From: a virus
Virus record (IMG/VR): IMGVR_UViG_3300028027_000151
Coordinates: 1 to 32,213 of that record
Length of the DNA: 32,213 bases
Direction: 5' to 3' (one strand)
The position numbers were made by a program, and so were the translations under genes. The notes under the pieces were generated by a model. The model had not been told where the DNA came from. It searched no databases and saw nothing but the letters and a program-made list of their open reading frames with translations. Position 1 is the stretch's first letter. Each line of letters begins with the position of its first letter. Of this stretch, positions 1 through 7,696 are shown one piece after another.

Positions 1-288
1 AAGAAAGGCCAGAATCATCGAAAGAATGGTCAGCCCATCCAAATCAGATTGGTCGATCAAGTGAACAATCCGAGACTATGGCCCACACCAGTGGCACGAA
101 TGTACAAAGACGGGGGAAGCCCTGCGGAATACGCCAGGAACGAGATACCCCTAGCGGCACAGGTTGGTGGGCCATTGAACCCAGAGTGGGTCGAGTGGCT
201 GATGGGGTGGCCGCAAGAGTGGACAGACTTAAAGCCATTGGCAACGGACAAGTTCCACAAGTGGTCGCAGCAGTCTGGAGGAAATTAA
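1..288 (+). CDS. Overlapping frame resembling an alternative methyltransferase C-terminus (partial)
   Basis: Frame 1 is also open from the window edge, to a TAA at 286-288. It reads LWPTPVARMYKDGGSP, then LNPEWVEWLMGWPQEWTDLK, then LATDKFHKW. The WPTP and LNPxWVEWLMGxP signatures are typical of the C-terminal part of other phage DNA cytosine methyltransferases. Both frames therefore look like genuine family sequence on the same DNA. Frame 1 has no motif X and does not couple to the next gene, so it is either a remnant or alternative C-terminus, or a product reached by frameshifting. A TTG at 49 is a possible internal start, but I see no convincing ribosome binding site. Confidence 0.35.
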   Translation, partial: KKGQNHRKNGQPIQIRLVDQVNNPRLWPTPVARMYKDGGSPAEYARNEIPLAAQVGGPLNPEWVEWLMGWPQEWTDLKPLATDKFHKWSQQSGGN

Positions 289-302
289 GTGAATCACTAT
301 GA
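1..302 (+). CDS. C5-cytosine DNA methyltransferase, C-terminal part (partial, frame 3)
   Basis: This is the C-terminal end of a phage cytosine-5 DNA methyltransferase that would modify phage DNA. The frame beginning at base 3 is open from the window edge to the TGA at 300-302. It contains WWAIEPRVGRVADGVAARV and then DRLKAIGNGQVPQV, which match motifs IX and X of the C5 family (the RLKAIGNGQVP signature). Its stop overlaps the ATG of the next gene as ATGA, as for most neighbouring genes, which favours this frame as the real one. The N-terminal part with the catalytic Cys motif is at the far right end of the window (31720-32213). The target-recognition part is short or lies across the join. 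A second open frame covers the same bases (see the next entry). Confidence 0.75.
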   Translation, partial: ERPESSKEWSAHPNQIGRSSEQSETMAHTSGTNVQRRGKPCGIRQERDTPSGTGWWAIEPRVGRVADGVAARVDRLKAIGNGQVPQVVAAVWRKLSESL

Positions 303-568
303 AGCAAACAGAATTCTTGATCGGGTCAGAGAAGGACAACAATTTAGCGAGTTTGTCATTACAAGAGCGCTTGAACTTACGGGAGACTATGAGGAACACA
401 GAAGCCCAAGAATGGATCAGGCGTTATCGGAAGAAAGCCTTGGAGGAGGGCAGGGGAGAAGCCCAATACTGGTGGCAACAGACATTGTTGGACATAGCGA
501 GAAGGCGTGGGGAATCAGCCGCTGATGACTTACGCAGACGCATGAACGAACAGAAAGACAAAAAATGA
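299..568 (+). CDS. Small conserved phage protein of unknown function
   Basis: This encodes 89 residues, rich in Arg, Glu and Gln and predicted to be mostly helical. The distinctive segment is QEWIRRYRKKALEEGRGEA followed by DIARRRGESAADDLRRRM. Proteins of this kind commonly sit between a methyltransferase and rusA in betaproteobacterial phages, but I cannot assign a function. It starts with ATGA overlapping the methyltransferase stop, and its own TGA overlaps the rusA start, so it belongs to the translationally coupled nin-like operon. The charged, helical character would suit a small nucleic-acid or protein adaptor, but that is a guess. Confidence 0.7.
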   Translation: MKQTEFLIGSEKDNNLASLSLQERLNLRETMRNTEAQEWIRRYRKKALEEGRGEAQYWWQQTLLDIARRRGESAADDLRRRMNEQKDKK

Positions 569-984
569 TTCAGATTATGTTCACGATCTATGGTGAGCCT
601 GTACCCAAGGGCAGACCAAGGTTTTCCACAAGGGGAAAGTTCCCTGTTGCCTACACACCTGAAAAGACTAAAAACTATGAATCTGAGGTCGCAATGATGG
701 CAAAGTCGGCAATGGGTGCATCAGAACCGCTAGAAGGGGCTTTGGAGGCATTTATTTACGTCACCTTTCCTGTTCCCGCCTCTTACTCAAAAAAACGCAC
801 TGAGGCTTGTTTGAGCGATTCTGAGAAACACACCAAAAAGCCCGACTTGGATAATGTTGTTAAAGCGGTGCTTGATGGAATGTCAGACATCGTGTTTTTA
901 TCGGATTCACAAATCACATCCATCCATGCCACCAAGGTTTATGGCGAAGTGGCAAAAGTTGAAGTAATAGTGAGGCAAGCATGA
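565..984 (+). CDS. rusA: RusA-family Holliday junction resolvase
   Basis: The 139-residue product matches RusA endonucleases, which are Mg-dependent dimers that cut Holliday junctions symmetrically during phage recombination and replication. The N-terminus has the GEPVPKGRPRF strand of the family. The catalytic signature KPDLDNVVKAVLDGMSD is at residues 92-108, followed by FLSDSQI. D94, D96 and D114 correspond by position and spacing to E. coli RusA D70, D72 and D91. Length is slightly above the usual 120 residues. The gene overlaps both neighbours by ATGA and is followed by ninB, the usual nin-region partner. Its role is probably to resolve branched DNA from the ERF/YqaJ recombination module on the other strand before packaging. 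Confidence 0.93.
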   Translation: MIQIMFTIYGEPVPKGRPRFSTRGKFPVAYTPEKTKNYESEVAMMAKSAMGASEPLEGALEAFIYVTFPVPASYSKKRTEACLSDSEKHTKKPDLDNVVKAVLDGMSDIVFLSDSQITSIHATKVYGEVAKVEVIVRQA

Positions 985-1382
985 TTGTCACCCTACACAA
1001 CAGCCAGCAGGCTCACACAGTCCTGAAAGACTTATGGCCCAAGATCAAAGAAACCTTACAGGCTGGTAAACAACTGCGATTGGAGGTCAAAAAAGCCACC
1101 CGCAGCACAGATCAGAACGATATGTTCCATGCCTTGATTGACATGGTTGCCAAGCAAATGAAGGGCGCTGGCAGTGCCTGGTCATCAGACGATTGGAAAA
1201 GGCTTTTAATCGACCAATGGGCGCATGAAACAGGGCGCAAGGTGGGCAAGGTTGCCCCAAGCCTAGACGGGGAACGAGTTGTTCAATTGGGACTGCAAAG
1301 CCACAAATTCACCAAAGAAGAAGGCTCAGAATTTATTGAATGGCTTTTGGCATGGATGGCAGACAAAGGAATAGAAACATGA
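981..1382 (+). CDS. ninB: NinB-like (lambda Orf) recombination mediator
   Basis: The 133-residue product matches NinB/Orf, which in lambda binds single-stranded DNA and SSB and substitutes for RecFOR in loading recombinase. The characteristic block is RSTDQNDMFHALIDMVAKQ, then SSDDWKRLLIDQW and GERVVQLGLQSHKFTKEEGS, covering most of the protein. Lambda Orf is 146 residues, so this is full length. ATGA overlaps couple it to rusA upstream and to the zinc-ribbon gene downstream. It probably cooperates with the small SSB-like protein and ERF annealase encoded at 27892-29498. Confidence 0.9.
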   Translation: MIVTLHNSQQAHTVLKDLWPKIKETLQAGKQLRLEVKKATRSTDQNDMFHALIDMVAKQMKGAGSAWSSDDWKRLLIDQWAHETGRKVGKVAPSLDGERVVQLGLQSHKFTKEEGSEFIEWLLAWMADKGIET

Positions 1383-1606
1383 TGTGTCCCCGTTGTGGCT
1401 CTGAAACCCTTAAAGTTTTAGACACCCGATCAAACCCCGAATTTGTAAGCCGCAAGCGCCAATGCGAAAACAACCACAAGTTTTACACCAAAGAATATGC
1501 AATACCCGAAACACAAGTATGTGAGAAGCCAGAAACTGCTAAAATTAGTGGCGGCTCTATCCTGTCAGCTTTGTGGAACAGAACATGGAATTCAAGCAGC
1601 ACATAG
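1379..1606 (+). CDS. Small zinc-ribbon protein (NrdR-like N-terminus)
   Basis: The 75-residue product begins MMCPRCGSETLKVLDTRSNP and continues with RKRQCENNHKFYTKE. This resembles the zinc ribbon of NrdR and of phage regulators that carry only the ribbon: CxxC, a DTR turn, then C and H in place of the second CxxC. It is probably a nucleic-acid-binding regulator. The start at 1379 is chosen because its ATG overlaps the ninB stop. The last ~37 codons overlap the next gene in another frame over 110 nt. That is far longer than the 4-nt overlaps elsewhere, so the tail may be poorly constrained or the two genes may once have been separate. Confidence 0.65.
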   Translation: MMCPRCGSETLKVLDTRSNPEFVSRKRQCENNHKFYTKEYAIPETQVCEKPETAKISGGSILSALWNRTWNSSST

Positions 1607-1823
1607 CAATTGGGGTGGCGGTAAAGGCCGTGGCATCAAAGCCGATGACAATCTAGTGGCGGCTTTATGCCAAACTTGTCATTACGACATTGACCAAGGT
1701 GCAAAGTGGTCAAAGGCTGAAAGACAGCAAGCATGGAACATAGCCCACTTTAAAACAGTTCAATTGTTAGTGGACACAAACCAATGGCCTGTTGACATTC
1801 CTGTACCGGACATTGCAAAATGA
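1497..1823 (+). CDS. HNH-like / YbcO-DUF1364-type putative nuclease
   Basis: The 108-residue product has CQLCG, then AAHSNWGGGKGRGIKADD and ALCQTCHYDIDQGAKWSK. That gives two CxxC pairs flanking a central His, the layout of HNH or treble-clef zinc nucleases found in phage nin regions (DUF1364/YbcO-like). It may cleave or bind branched DNA; this is inferred from the fold pattern. The start is the first in-frame ATG before KHKYVRSQKLLKL, a segment I recall as the usual N-terminus of the family. It overlaps the zinc-ribbon gene by 110 nt and ends just before a probable terminator. Confidence 0.7.
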   Translation: MQYPKHKYVRSQKLLKLVAALSCQLCGTEHGIQAAHSNWGGGKGRGIKADDNLVAALCQTCHYDIDQGAKWSKAERQQAWNIAHFKTVQLLVDTNQWPVDIPVPDIAK

Positions 1824-1854
1824 GTACGCTGACAAAATGCAGTTGCCAGCTTTT

Positions 1855-1878
1855 GGGGGCTGATGCTCCCATTTTTTT
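1855..1878 (+). terminator. Probable intrinsic terminator after the nin-like block
   Basis: GGGGGC (1855-1860) pairs with GCTCCC (1865-1870) across a TGAT loop. This gives a six-pair stem with one G-U, followed by A and seven T (1872-1878). It has the stem plus U-tract form of an intrinsic terminator and lies in the 64-nt gap before the next gene. Late genes continue on the same strand, so it may be an antitermination-controlled checkpoint rather than a full stop. Confidence 0.55.
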
Positions 1879-1887
1879 GAGGACACC

Positions 1888-3105
1888 ATGCTAAAAATTG
1901 TGCAAAAGCCTGTAGATAAATTGATACCTTATGTCAACAACAGCCGCACCCACTCTGATGAGCAAATAGCCCAGATTGCCTCAAGCATCAAAGAATTCGG
2001 CTGGACTAACCCGATATTGGTAGATGGGGAGAACGGCATCATTGCAGGACATGGCAGGCTGATGGCAGCAAGAAAGCTGGGCTACAAAGAAGTTCCCACC
2101 ATCGAGTTAAAAGACCTGACAGAGACCCAGCGCAAGGCTTACATCATTGCCGACAACCGCCTGGCACTCAATGCAGGATGGGACAATGAAATGCTGACCA
2201 TAGAATTGAATGATCTATTGGCAGACGGGTTTGCGCTAGAAATCTTGGGCTTTGACACTAAGGAACTAAACGCCCTGCTAGAGCCAGAGGTAGTGGAAGG
2301 GCTGACAGACGAGGATGCCGTTCCTGACATTCCTGATGAGCCTAAGACCAAGTTAGGCGACATTTACCAACTAGGCAATCACCGCCTAATGTGTGGGGAC
2401 TCCACTAGCATTGACGCTGTTGACAAGTTGATGGATGGGCAGAAGGCCGATATGGTGTTTACCGACCCGCCTTATGGCGTGGCTTATGAAGGTGGACATA
2501 ATCAAAAGAAACGTAAAGGCATAATTGCTGATACTTTAGAAGGTGATGATCTAACAGGTTTGTTTTATGGTGCTTTAATGGCTGCTGTACCAAATACCAA
2601 GGATGGTGCGGCTTTTTATATTTGGTATGCCTCTGGCAAATCAATAGAAACTTATGCTGCATTATCAAAATTGCCACTAAAACTTAGGGCGGTAATTCAA
2701 TGGTACAAAGTAAAGTCTGGTCTTGGGGCTTTTATGTCTCAATATATTCCAAACTCCGAGCCATGTATGTATTTGCATAAAGACAAATGCTCTCCTGCAT
2801 GGTATGGCCCGACAAATGAAAAAACTGTTTGGGAATTAAAGAAAGAATCAAAAAATATTTATCATCCAACTCAGAAGCCTGTTGAATTGCCAGAAAGAGC
2901 AATAAATAATTCAAGTAAGGGTGGTGATTTAATCCTTGATCTTTTTGGTGGCTCTGGAAGCACATTAATTGCCTGTGAAAAAATTAATCGTCATGCAAGA
3001 TTGATGGAACTAGACCCCAAGTATTGCGATGTAATCGTTAAGCGTTGGGAAGACTTCACAGGCAAGAAAGCCGTTCTTTTGACAGAAACAGTAGAATCTG
3101 CTTAA
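1888..3105 (+). CDS. ParB-like nuclease domain fused to DNA methyltransferase (N6-adenine/N4-cytosine type)
   Basis: The 405-residue fusion protein has two parts. Residues ~10-75 form a ParB/sulfiredoxin-like domain, with LIPYVNNSRTHSDEQIAQIA and the IIAGHGRLMAARKLG motif. Residues ~155-395 form an amino-methyltransferase. Motif IV DPPY is at 193-196, and the AdoMet motif I FGGSGST at 353-359 follows HPTQKP at 326-331. This IV-before-I order is that of beta-class enzymes. Such fusions are common orphan methylases in phages and probably protect phage DNA from host restriction. GAGG at 1879-1882 is the ribosome binding site. The stretch 2490-2990, covering the region between motifs IV and I, is visibly more AT-rich than both flanks, suggesting exchange of the specificity region. 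No restriction endonuclease partner is present. Confidence 0.93.
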   Translation: MLKIVQKPVDKLIPYVNNSRTHSDEQIAQIASSIKEFGWTNPILVDGENGIIAGHGRLMAARKLGYKEVPTIELKDLTETQRKAYIIADNRLALNAGWDNEMLTIELNDLLADGFALEILGFDTKELNALLEPEVVEGLTDEDAVPDIPDEPKTKLGDIYQLGNHRLMCGDSTSIDAVDKLMDGQKADMVFTDPPYGVAYEGGHNQKKRKGIIADTLEGDDLTGLFYGALMAAVPNTKDGAAFYIWYASGKSIETYAALSKLPLKLRAVIQWYKVKSGLGAFMSQYIPNSEPCMYLHKDKCSPAWYGPTNEKTVWELKKESKNIYHPTQKPVELPERAINNSSKGGDLILDLFGGSGSTLIACEKINRHARLMELDPKYCDVIVKRWEDFTGKKAVLLTETVESA

Positions 3106-3129
3106 CATTACGCAAATTCCCCTCTATAA

Positions 3130-3483
3130 ATGAACCACGAACACGAGCCAACGGCAGAATCCCGCAAACTGGTTGAATCCAGTAGCGGATTAGGCTTGCC
3201 TCACGAGTCCATTGCCTGCTTGGTTGGCATCGATGACAAGACCCTCCGCAAGTATTACAGGCACGAGCTGGACATGGGCAAAGCCAAAGCCAATGGGCAG
3301 ATTGCCAAGACGCTGTACAGCAAAGCCGTGGGTGGAGACACCACAAGCCTGATCTGGTGGACAAAGACACAAATGCGCTGGGCTGAGACTGTTAAGCAAG
3401 AACACACTGGTGCAGATGGTGCGCCCCTGCTGTTTGAGCGCATTGAACGTGTGGTGGTGGATGCAAAAAATACTGAAGATTGA
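3130..3483 (+). CDS. terS: Terminase small subunit
   Basis: The 117-residue product has an N-terminal helix-turn-helix, residues ~13-42, with SGLGLPHESIACLVGIDDKT followed by LRKYYRHELDMG. A helical region (KANGQIAKTLYSKAVGGDTT), then IWWTKTQMRWAET, matches small terminase subunits of headful-packaging phages. It would bind the pac site and present DNA to TerL. The position immediately before terL supports this. I see no good Shine-Dalgarno before the ATG; the preceding bases read CCCCTCTATAA. The end overlaps the terL start by 23 nt, implying coupled translation. The pac site is often inside this gene in P22-like phages but cannot be picked out here. Confidence 0.8.
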   Translation: MNHEHEPTAESRKLVESSSGLGLPHESIACLVGIDDKTLRKYYRHELDMGKAKANGQIAKTLYSKAVGGDTTSLIWWTKTQMRWAETVKQEHTGADGAPLLFERIERVVVDAKNTED

Positions 3484-4687
3484 TACGCCTCGCTGGGCAT
3501 TGCCATTGACAAAACCAAGCCGATACAAGGGCGCATGGGGTGGTCGGGGCAGCGGAAAGTCTCATGCCTTTGCCGAGTTGATGATTGAGGAGCACATCAT
3601 TGACCCCAAGCGCAGAAGCGTTTGTGTTCGTGAAATACAGAAATCCTTGAATCAATCTGTTAAGCGATTGCTGGAAACCAAGATCGAGGCCATGAACGCA
3701 GGGGCTTACTTTGAAGTCCAAGATTCGGTCATCAAGTCCAAAAAGGGCGATGGTGCGATTATTTTCCAAGGTATGCAAAACCACACAGCCGACAGCATTA
3801 AGTCGCTAGAAGGCTATGACTGCGCTTGGGTTGAGGAAGCCCAAAGTCTGAGTCAGACCAGCCTGGACTTGCTGAGACCAACAATCCGCAAGCCAAACAG
3901 CGAGTTATGGTTCACATGGAATCCAAGGCAGCAATCAGACCCTGTGGATTTTCTATTGCGTGGGCCAGAGCCGCCAGCCAATGCCTCGGTAATCAAGGTC
4001 AACTTTGGCGATAACCCGTGGTTTCCACAAGTCTTAAAAGACGAAATGGAGTACGACAAGCGCAGAGACCCTGACAAATATCAGCACGTTTGGATGGGTC
4101 AATACCTGCAAAACAGCAACAGCAAGGTATTCAAGAACTGGAAAATTGACGACTTTGATGCACCGCCAGATGCTATCCACCGCCTTGGTGCTGATTGGGG
4201 TTTCTCAGTTGACCCGACAGTTTTGGTGCGTTGCCACATAATTGGGCGCACCCTTTACATTGATTACGAAGCCTACATGGTGGGCTGTGAGATTATCAAC
4301 ACCCCTGAGTTATTCATGCAAATACCAGAGGCTGAGAAGTGGCCTATCGTGGCAGACTCAGCCAGGCCGGAAACCATCAGCCACATGAAGCGCAACGGCT
4401 TTCCAAAGATAATGACTGCAATCAAAGGGCCAAAGTCAGTAGAGGAAGGCATCGAGTTTTTGAAGAACTACGACATTGTGGTTCACCCTCGTTGCATTCA
4501 CACAATTGACGAGTTGAGCCTGTACAGTTATAAATCAGACCCATTGACAGGCAGAATTCTGCCCATGCTTGAGGACAAAAAGAATCACGTTATTGATGCT
4601 TTGCGTTATGCGTGTGAGGGCATCAGGCGGTCAGCGGTAACAAAATCGGCTACATTTACACCATTGCCCAATGTCAAACGCTGGTAG
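3461..4687 (+). CDS. terL: Terminase large subunit (ATPase/nuclease packaging motor)
   Basis: The 408-residue product is a PBSX/P22-like large terminase that pumps DNA into the prohead and cuts it. The Walker A is GGRGSGKS at residues 27-34, and the Walker B with catalytic Glu is CAWVEEA at 121-127. The RNase H-like nuclease carboxylates appear to be D245 (ADWGF), D299 (VADSA) and D379 (HVIDALRY). I chose the ATG at 3461 because family members start about 25 residues before Walker A. An in-frame ATG at 3410 would add 17 residues overlapping terS without similarity. The portal gene follows 23 nt downstream. Confidence 0.95.
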   Translation: MQKILKIDTPRWALPLTKPSRYKGAWGGRGSGKSHAFAELMIEEHIIDPKRRSVCVREIQKSLNQSVKRLLETKIEAMNAGAYFEVQDSVIKSKKGDGAIIFQGMQNHTADSIKSLEGYDCAWVEEAQSLSQTSLDLLRPTIRKPNSELWFTWNPRQQSDPVDFLLRGPEPPANASVIKVNFGDNPWFPQVLKDEMEYDKRRDPDKYQHVWMGQYLQNSNSKVFKNWKIDDFDAPPDAIHRLGADWGFSVDPTVLVRCHIIGRTLYIDYEAYMVGCEIINTPELFMQIPEAEKWPIVADSARPETISHMKRNGFPKIMTAIKGPKSVEEGIEFLKNYDIVVHPRCIHTIDELSLYSYKSDPLTGRILPMLEDKKNHVIDALRYACEGIRRSAVTKSATFTPLPNVKRW

Positions 4688-4710
4688 ATAATCGCCCCAA
4701 AAGGACAAAT

Positions 4711-6774
4711 ATGGCACGAATACCCAACGACCAACGCCTTGCAAACTTACACGCTGAAGCACTGCGGCAGTTCAATGATATACAAACTGCGCTGCGGGAT
4801 GAGCGTCTGCAATGCTTACAAGACAGGCGTTTTTACTCGTTGTGCGGCTCTCAGTGGGAAGGCCCATTGTGGGATCAATACGAAAACAAACCCAAGTTTG
4901 AGGTCAACAAAATCATGTTGGCGGTCATTCGCATCGTTAACGAATACCGCAATAATCGCATCACCGTTGACTATGTAAGCAAAGACGGTACTGAGAACGA
5001 CAAACTGGCAGAAGTCTGCGATGGCCTTTATCGTGCTGACGAACAAGCATCGGTCGCTGATGAGGCTTACGACAATGCTTTTGAGGAAGCTGTTGGCGGT
5101 GGCATTGGTGCATGGCGACTGCGTACTGTTTACGAAGACGAAGAAGACCCAGAGAATGAACGCCAGCGCATCAGGTTTGAGCCAATCTTTGATGCCGACT
5201 CTAGCGTATTCTTTGACCTGAACGCCAAGCGGCAAGATAAGTCAGATGCCAAATATGCTTTTGTGGTCAACAGTATGACCCGTGAAAGCTACAAAGAAAT
5301 CTACAACGATGACCCAACTGATTGGCCTAAAATCATTCACCAATACGAATTTGATTGGGCAACGCCTGATGTTGTGTTTGTGGCTGAGTACTATAAGGTT
5401 GAGGAAAAAACCGAGGTAATCCGTATATTTGAAGCCATTGATGGCACTGAGGAACGCTATACAGCCCAAGACTTTGCAGACGATGAAATGCTAGAAGAAA
5501 CCCTGATGGCGGTCGGCACAAGGGAAGTTCGCCAAAAGCGCATCAAGCGTATGCGGGTTCGCAAATACATCATGTCTGGCGGCAAGGTGCTGGAAGATGC
5601 AGGCTACATTGCAGGCAAAAACATCCCCATTGTGGTGGTCTACGGCAAGCGATGGTTTGTGGATAACATCGAGCGTTGCATGGGTGCTGTGCGCTTGGCT
5701 AAAGATGCCCAACGCCTGAAGAATATGCAACTGTCCAAGCTGGGCGAGATTTCAGCCTTGTCCAGTATTGAGAAGCCCATCATGACCCCAGAGCAAGTGG
5801 CTGGGCATCAGGTAATGTGGGCAGAAGATAATCTGAGGGATTACCCTTATCTGCTGATTAACCCTGTCACTGGTGCTGATGGCGGCACACAAATCAGTGG
5901 CCCTGTGGCTTATACAAAGTCGGCACAAATCCCACCAGCTATGGCGGCTTTACTTGCCATCACTGAACAGGATATGCAGGACATTTTGGGCAACCCACAA
6001 GGGGCTGACAAGATGATTTCAGGCGTATCAGGCAAAGCGGTTGAGATGATTCAAACCCGTGTGGATATGCAGACGTTCATTTACATGAGCAACTTTGCCA
6101 AGGGCATGAAGCGATGTGGTGAGATTTGGCTCGGCATGGCAAAGGAAATCTACACCGAAGACAAGCGCAAGATGAAAACTATTGCCGCTACTGGTGAGGC
6201 TGGAATGGTCGAGTTGATGCAGCCCACAATTGACACCGAAACTGGTGCTGTGGTGATGGCAAATGACCTATCTAGTGCCACATTTGATGTGGTTGCTGAA
6301 GTTGGCCCATCCTCTAGCAGTAAACGTGCGGCAACTGTCAGGGCTTTGACAGGAATGCTTCAGATCACCCAAGACCCAGAGACAGCCCAAGTGCTGACTG
6401 CAATGGCAATGATGAACATGGAAGGCGAGGGCGTTGGGGATGCAAATGCTTATTTCCGCAAGAAGTTACTGCGGATGGGCGTTGTTCAACCAACAGACCA
6501 AGAGGCAGAAGAACTTATGGCAGAAATGCAGGGCAAGCCTCAAGACCCGAACGCAATGTATTTGCAGGCCGCAGCCGAGAATGAAATGGCAAAAGCCGCA
6601 AGAGCAAGAGCTGATACTGTTGAAACTGTAGCAAGCGCAGAACTTAAACGGGCGCAAACGCTAGAGACTTTGGGCAAGGTTGAAGAGACAGCACAGAGCA
6701 TGGCGATGACCAACGCCCAGGCAGTGCAAGAAATTTTGCAAGGTCAGATTGTGCAACCTGTTGCGAATCAGTAA
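4711..6774 (+). CDS. Portal protein, P22 gp1 type
   Basis: The 687-residue product forms the dodecameric ring at the unique capsid vertex through which DNA passes. P22 gp1 is about 725 residues, so the length fits. The N-terminus reads FNDIQTALRDERLQCLQDRR, then GSQWEGPLW and FEVNKIMLAVIRIVNEYRNN, characteristic of P22-like portals. The C-terminal ~110 residues are Ala/Glu-rich helix (EMAKAARARADTVETVASAE), consistent with the long helical barrel of P22-type portals. The ribosome binding site AAGGAC is at proper spacing. It lies directly between terL and the scaffold gene, as in P22. Confidence 0.92.
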   Translation: MARIPNDQRLANLHAEALRQFNDIQTALRDERLQCLQDRRFYSLCGSQWEGPLWDQYENKPKFEVNKIMLAVIRIVNEYRNNRITVDYVSKDGTENDKLAEVCDGLYRADEQASVADEAYDNAFEEAVGGGIGAWRLRTVYEDEEDPENERQRIRFEPIFDADSSVFFDLNAKRQDKSDAKYAFVVNSMTRESYKEIYNDDPTDWPKIIHQYEFDWATPDVVFVAEYYKVEEKTEVIRIFEAIDGTEERYTAQDFADDEMLEETLMAVGTREVRQKRIKRMRVRKYIMSGGKVLEDAGYIAGKNIPIVVVYGKRWFVDNIERCMGAVRLAKDAQRLKNMQLSKLGEISALSSIEKPIMTPEQVAGHQVMWAEDNLRDYPYLLINPVTGADGGTQISGPVAYTKSAQIPPAMAALLAITEQDMQDILGNPQGADKMISGVSGKAVEMIQTRVDMQTFIYMSNFAKGMKRCGEIWLGMAKEIYTEDKRKMKTIAATGEAGMVELMQPTIDTETGAVVMANDLSSATFDVVAEVGPSSSSKRAATVRALTGMLQITQDPETAQVLTAMAMMNMEGEGVGDANAYFRKKLLRMGVVQPTDQEAEELMAEMQGKPQDPNAMYLQAAAENEMAKAARARADTVETVASAELKRAQTLETLGKVEETAQSMAMTNAQAVQEILQGQIVQPVANQ

Positions 6775-6804
6775 AAAACAAGCGACAATTAAAACAACGG
6801 TTAC

Positions 6805-6827
6805 CACCCAGCCGTTTAAAGTGGGTG
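6805..6827 (+). promoter_or_regulatory. Hairpin that may mask the scaffold ribosome binding site
   Basis: CACCCA (6805-6810) can pair with TGGGTG (6822-6827). The latter overlaps the GGGTGAG that would serve as the ribosome binding site for the ATG at 6834. Six pairs with an 11-nt loop is a modest hairpin, so a translational control role for the scaffold protein is only suggested. Confidence 0.25.
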
Positions 6828-6833
6828 AGTTGA

Positions 6834-7679
6834 ATGGGGTCAAAGATGAATCAAAAGGCAGTAATTGAGGACAATGAAGTCGAGGTAGTAGAAGAGGAAA
6901 TCGAAGTCAACGAATCCGTTGATGAGGTTGAGCCAGAAGATACCGAAGAAGTTGTTGTCAGCATTGGTGAGGAAGCGCCACCTCCCGAAGAACATACTCC
7001 TGCGCCTGAATGGGTAAAAGAGTTGCGTAAGACGAACCGAGAACTGCAACGGCAGAATCGTGAACTGCAAGCAAGGGTACAAGCCGCACCACCTGAGACC
7101 AAACCAGTGGTGATTGGAAATAAGCCCAAGCTAGAAGATCACGACTATGACGCTGATGCATACGAGGAAGCATTGACAAGTTGGTTTGAGCGCAAGCGAC
7201 AGGCCGATGAAATCAACGCCAAGCAAGAAGCTGAAGTTATGAATCAGCAAAAGGCATGGCAAGCCAAGTTGGATGGTTATGGCAAGGCGAAAGCCGAGCT
7301 AAGAGTGAAGGACTTTGAGGATGCTGAAGAAGTTGCTCAACAAGTTTTTTCTATCACCCAGCAAGGCGTTTTGCTGCAAGGTGCAGATAATCCTGCACTC
7401 GTTGTTTACGCACTCGGTAAGAACCCTGCAAAGGCTAAAGAGTTGGCTGAAATCAAAGACCCCGTAAAGTTTGCCTTTGCGGTAGCAAAACTGGAGAAAG
7501 ACTTGAAAGTTACAAATCGCAGGCAAGCACCCGCCCCAGAGCGTATCGTTACAGGAACTGGAAGATCATCTGGTGCGGTTGACTCAACACTTGAACGGCT
7601 GAGAGAAGAAGCGGCTCGTACTGGCAATATGACCAAGGTCATACAGTATAGGGCGCAGAAACGATCAGCATCCAAATAA
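6834..7679 (+). CDS. Scaffolding protein, P22 gp8-like
   Basis: The 281-residue highly charged product lies between portal and coat, the position of the P22 scaffold. The N-terminal ~60 residues are strikingly acidic (runs such as EVEVVEEEIEVNESVDEVEP). Next comes a coiled-coil stretch, LRKTNRELQRQNRELQARVQ, at about residues 64-83. The C-terminal end is basic (TKVIQYRAQKRSASK), resembling the basic C-terminus with which P22 gp8 binds coat protein. It is inferred to guide procapsid assembly and leave before or during packaging. The alternative start ATG 6846 would remove four residues. Confidence 0.82.
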   Translation: MGSKMNQKAVIEDNEVEVVEEEIEVNESVDEVEPEDTEEVVVSIGEEAPPPEEHTPAPEWVKELRKTNRELQRQNRELQARVQAAPPETKPVVIGNKPKLEDHDYDADAYEEALTSWFERKRQADEINAKQEAEVMNQQKAWQAKLDGYGKAKAELRVKDFEDAEEVAQQVFSITQQGVLLQGADNPALVVYALGKNPAKAKELAEIKDPVKFAFAVAKLEKDLKVTNRRQAPAPERIVTGTGRSSGAVDSTLERLREEAARTGNMTKVIQYRAQKRSASK

Positions 7680-7696
7680 TTTAATAGGAGCTTATT

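Noticed and set aside
3410-3460. Upstream in-frame start for the large terminase
   Set aside because: The extra 17 residues lie wholly inside terS and look like out-of-frame sequence (CCLSALNVWWW); ATG 3461 fits the family length.
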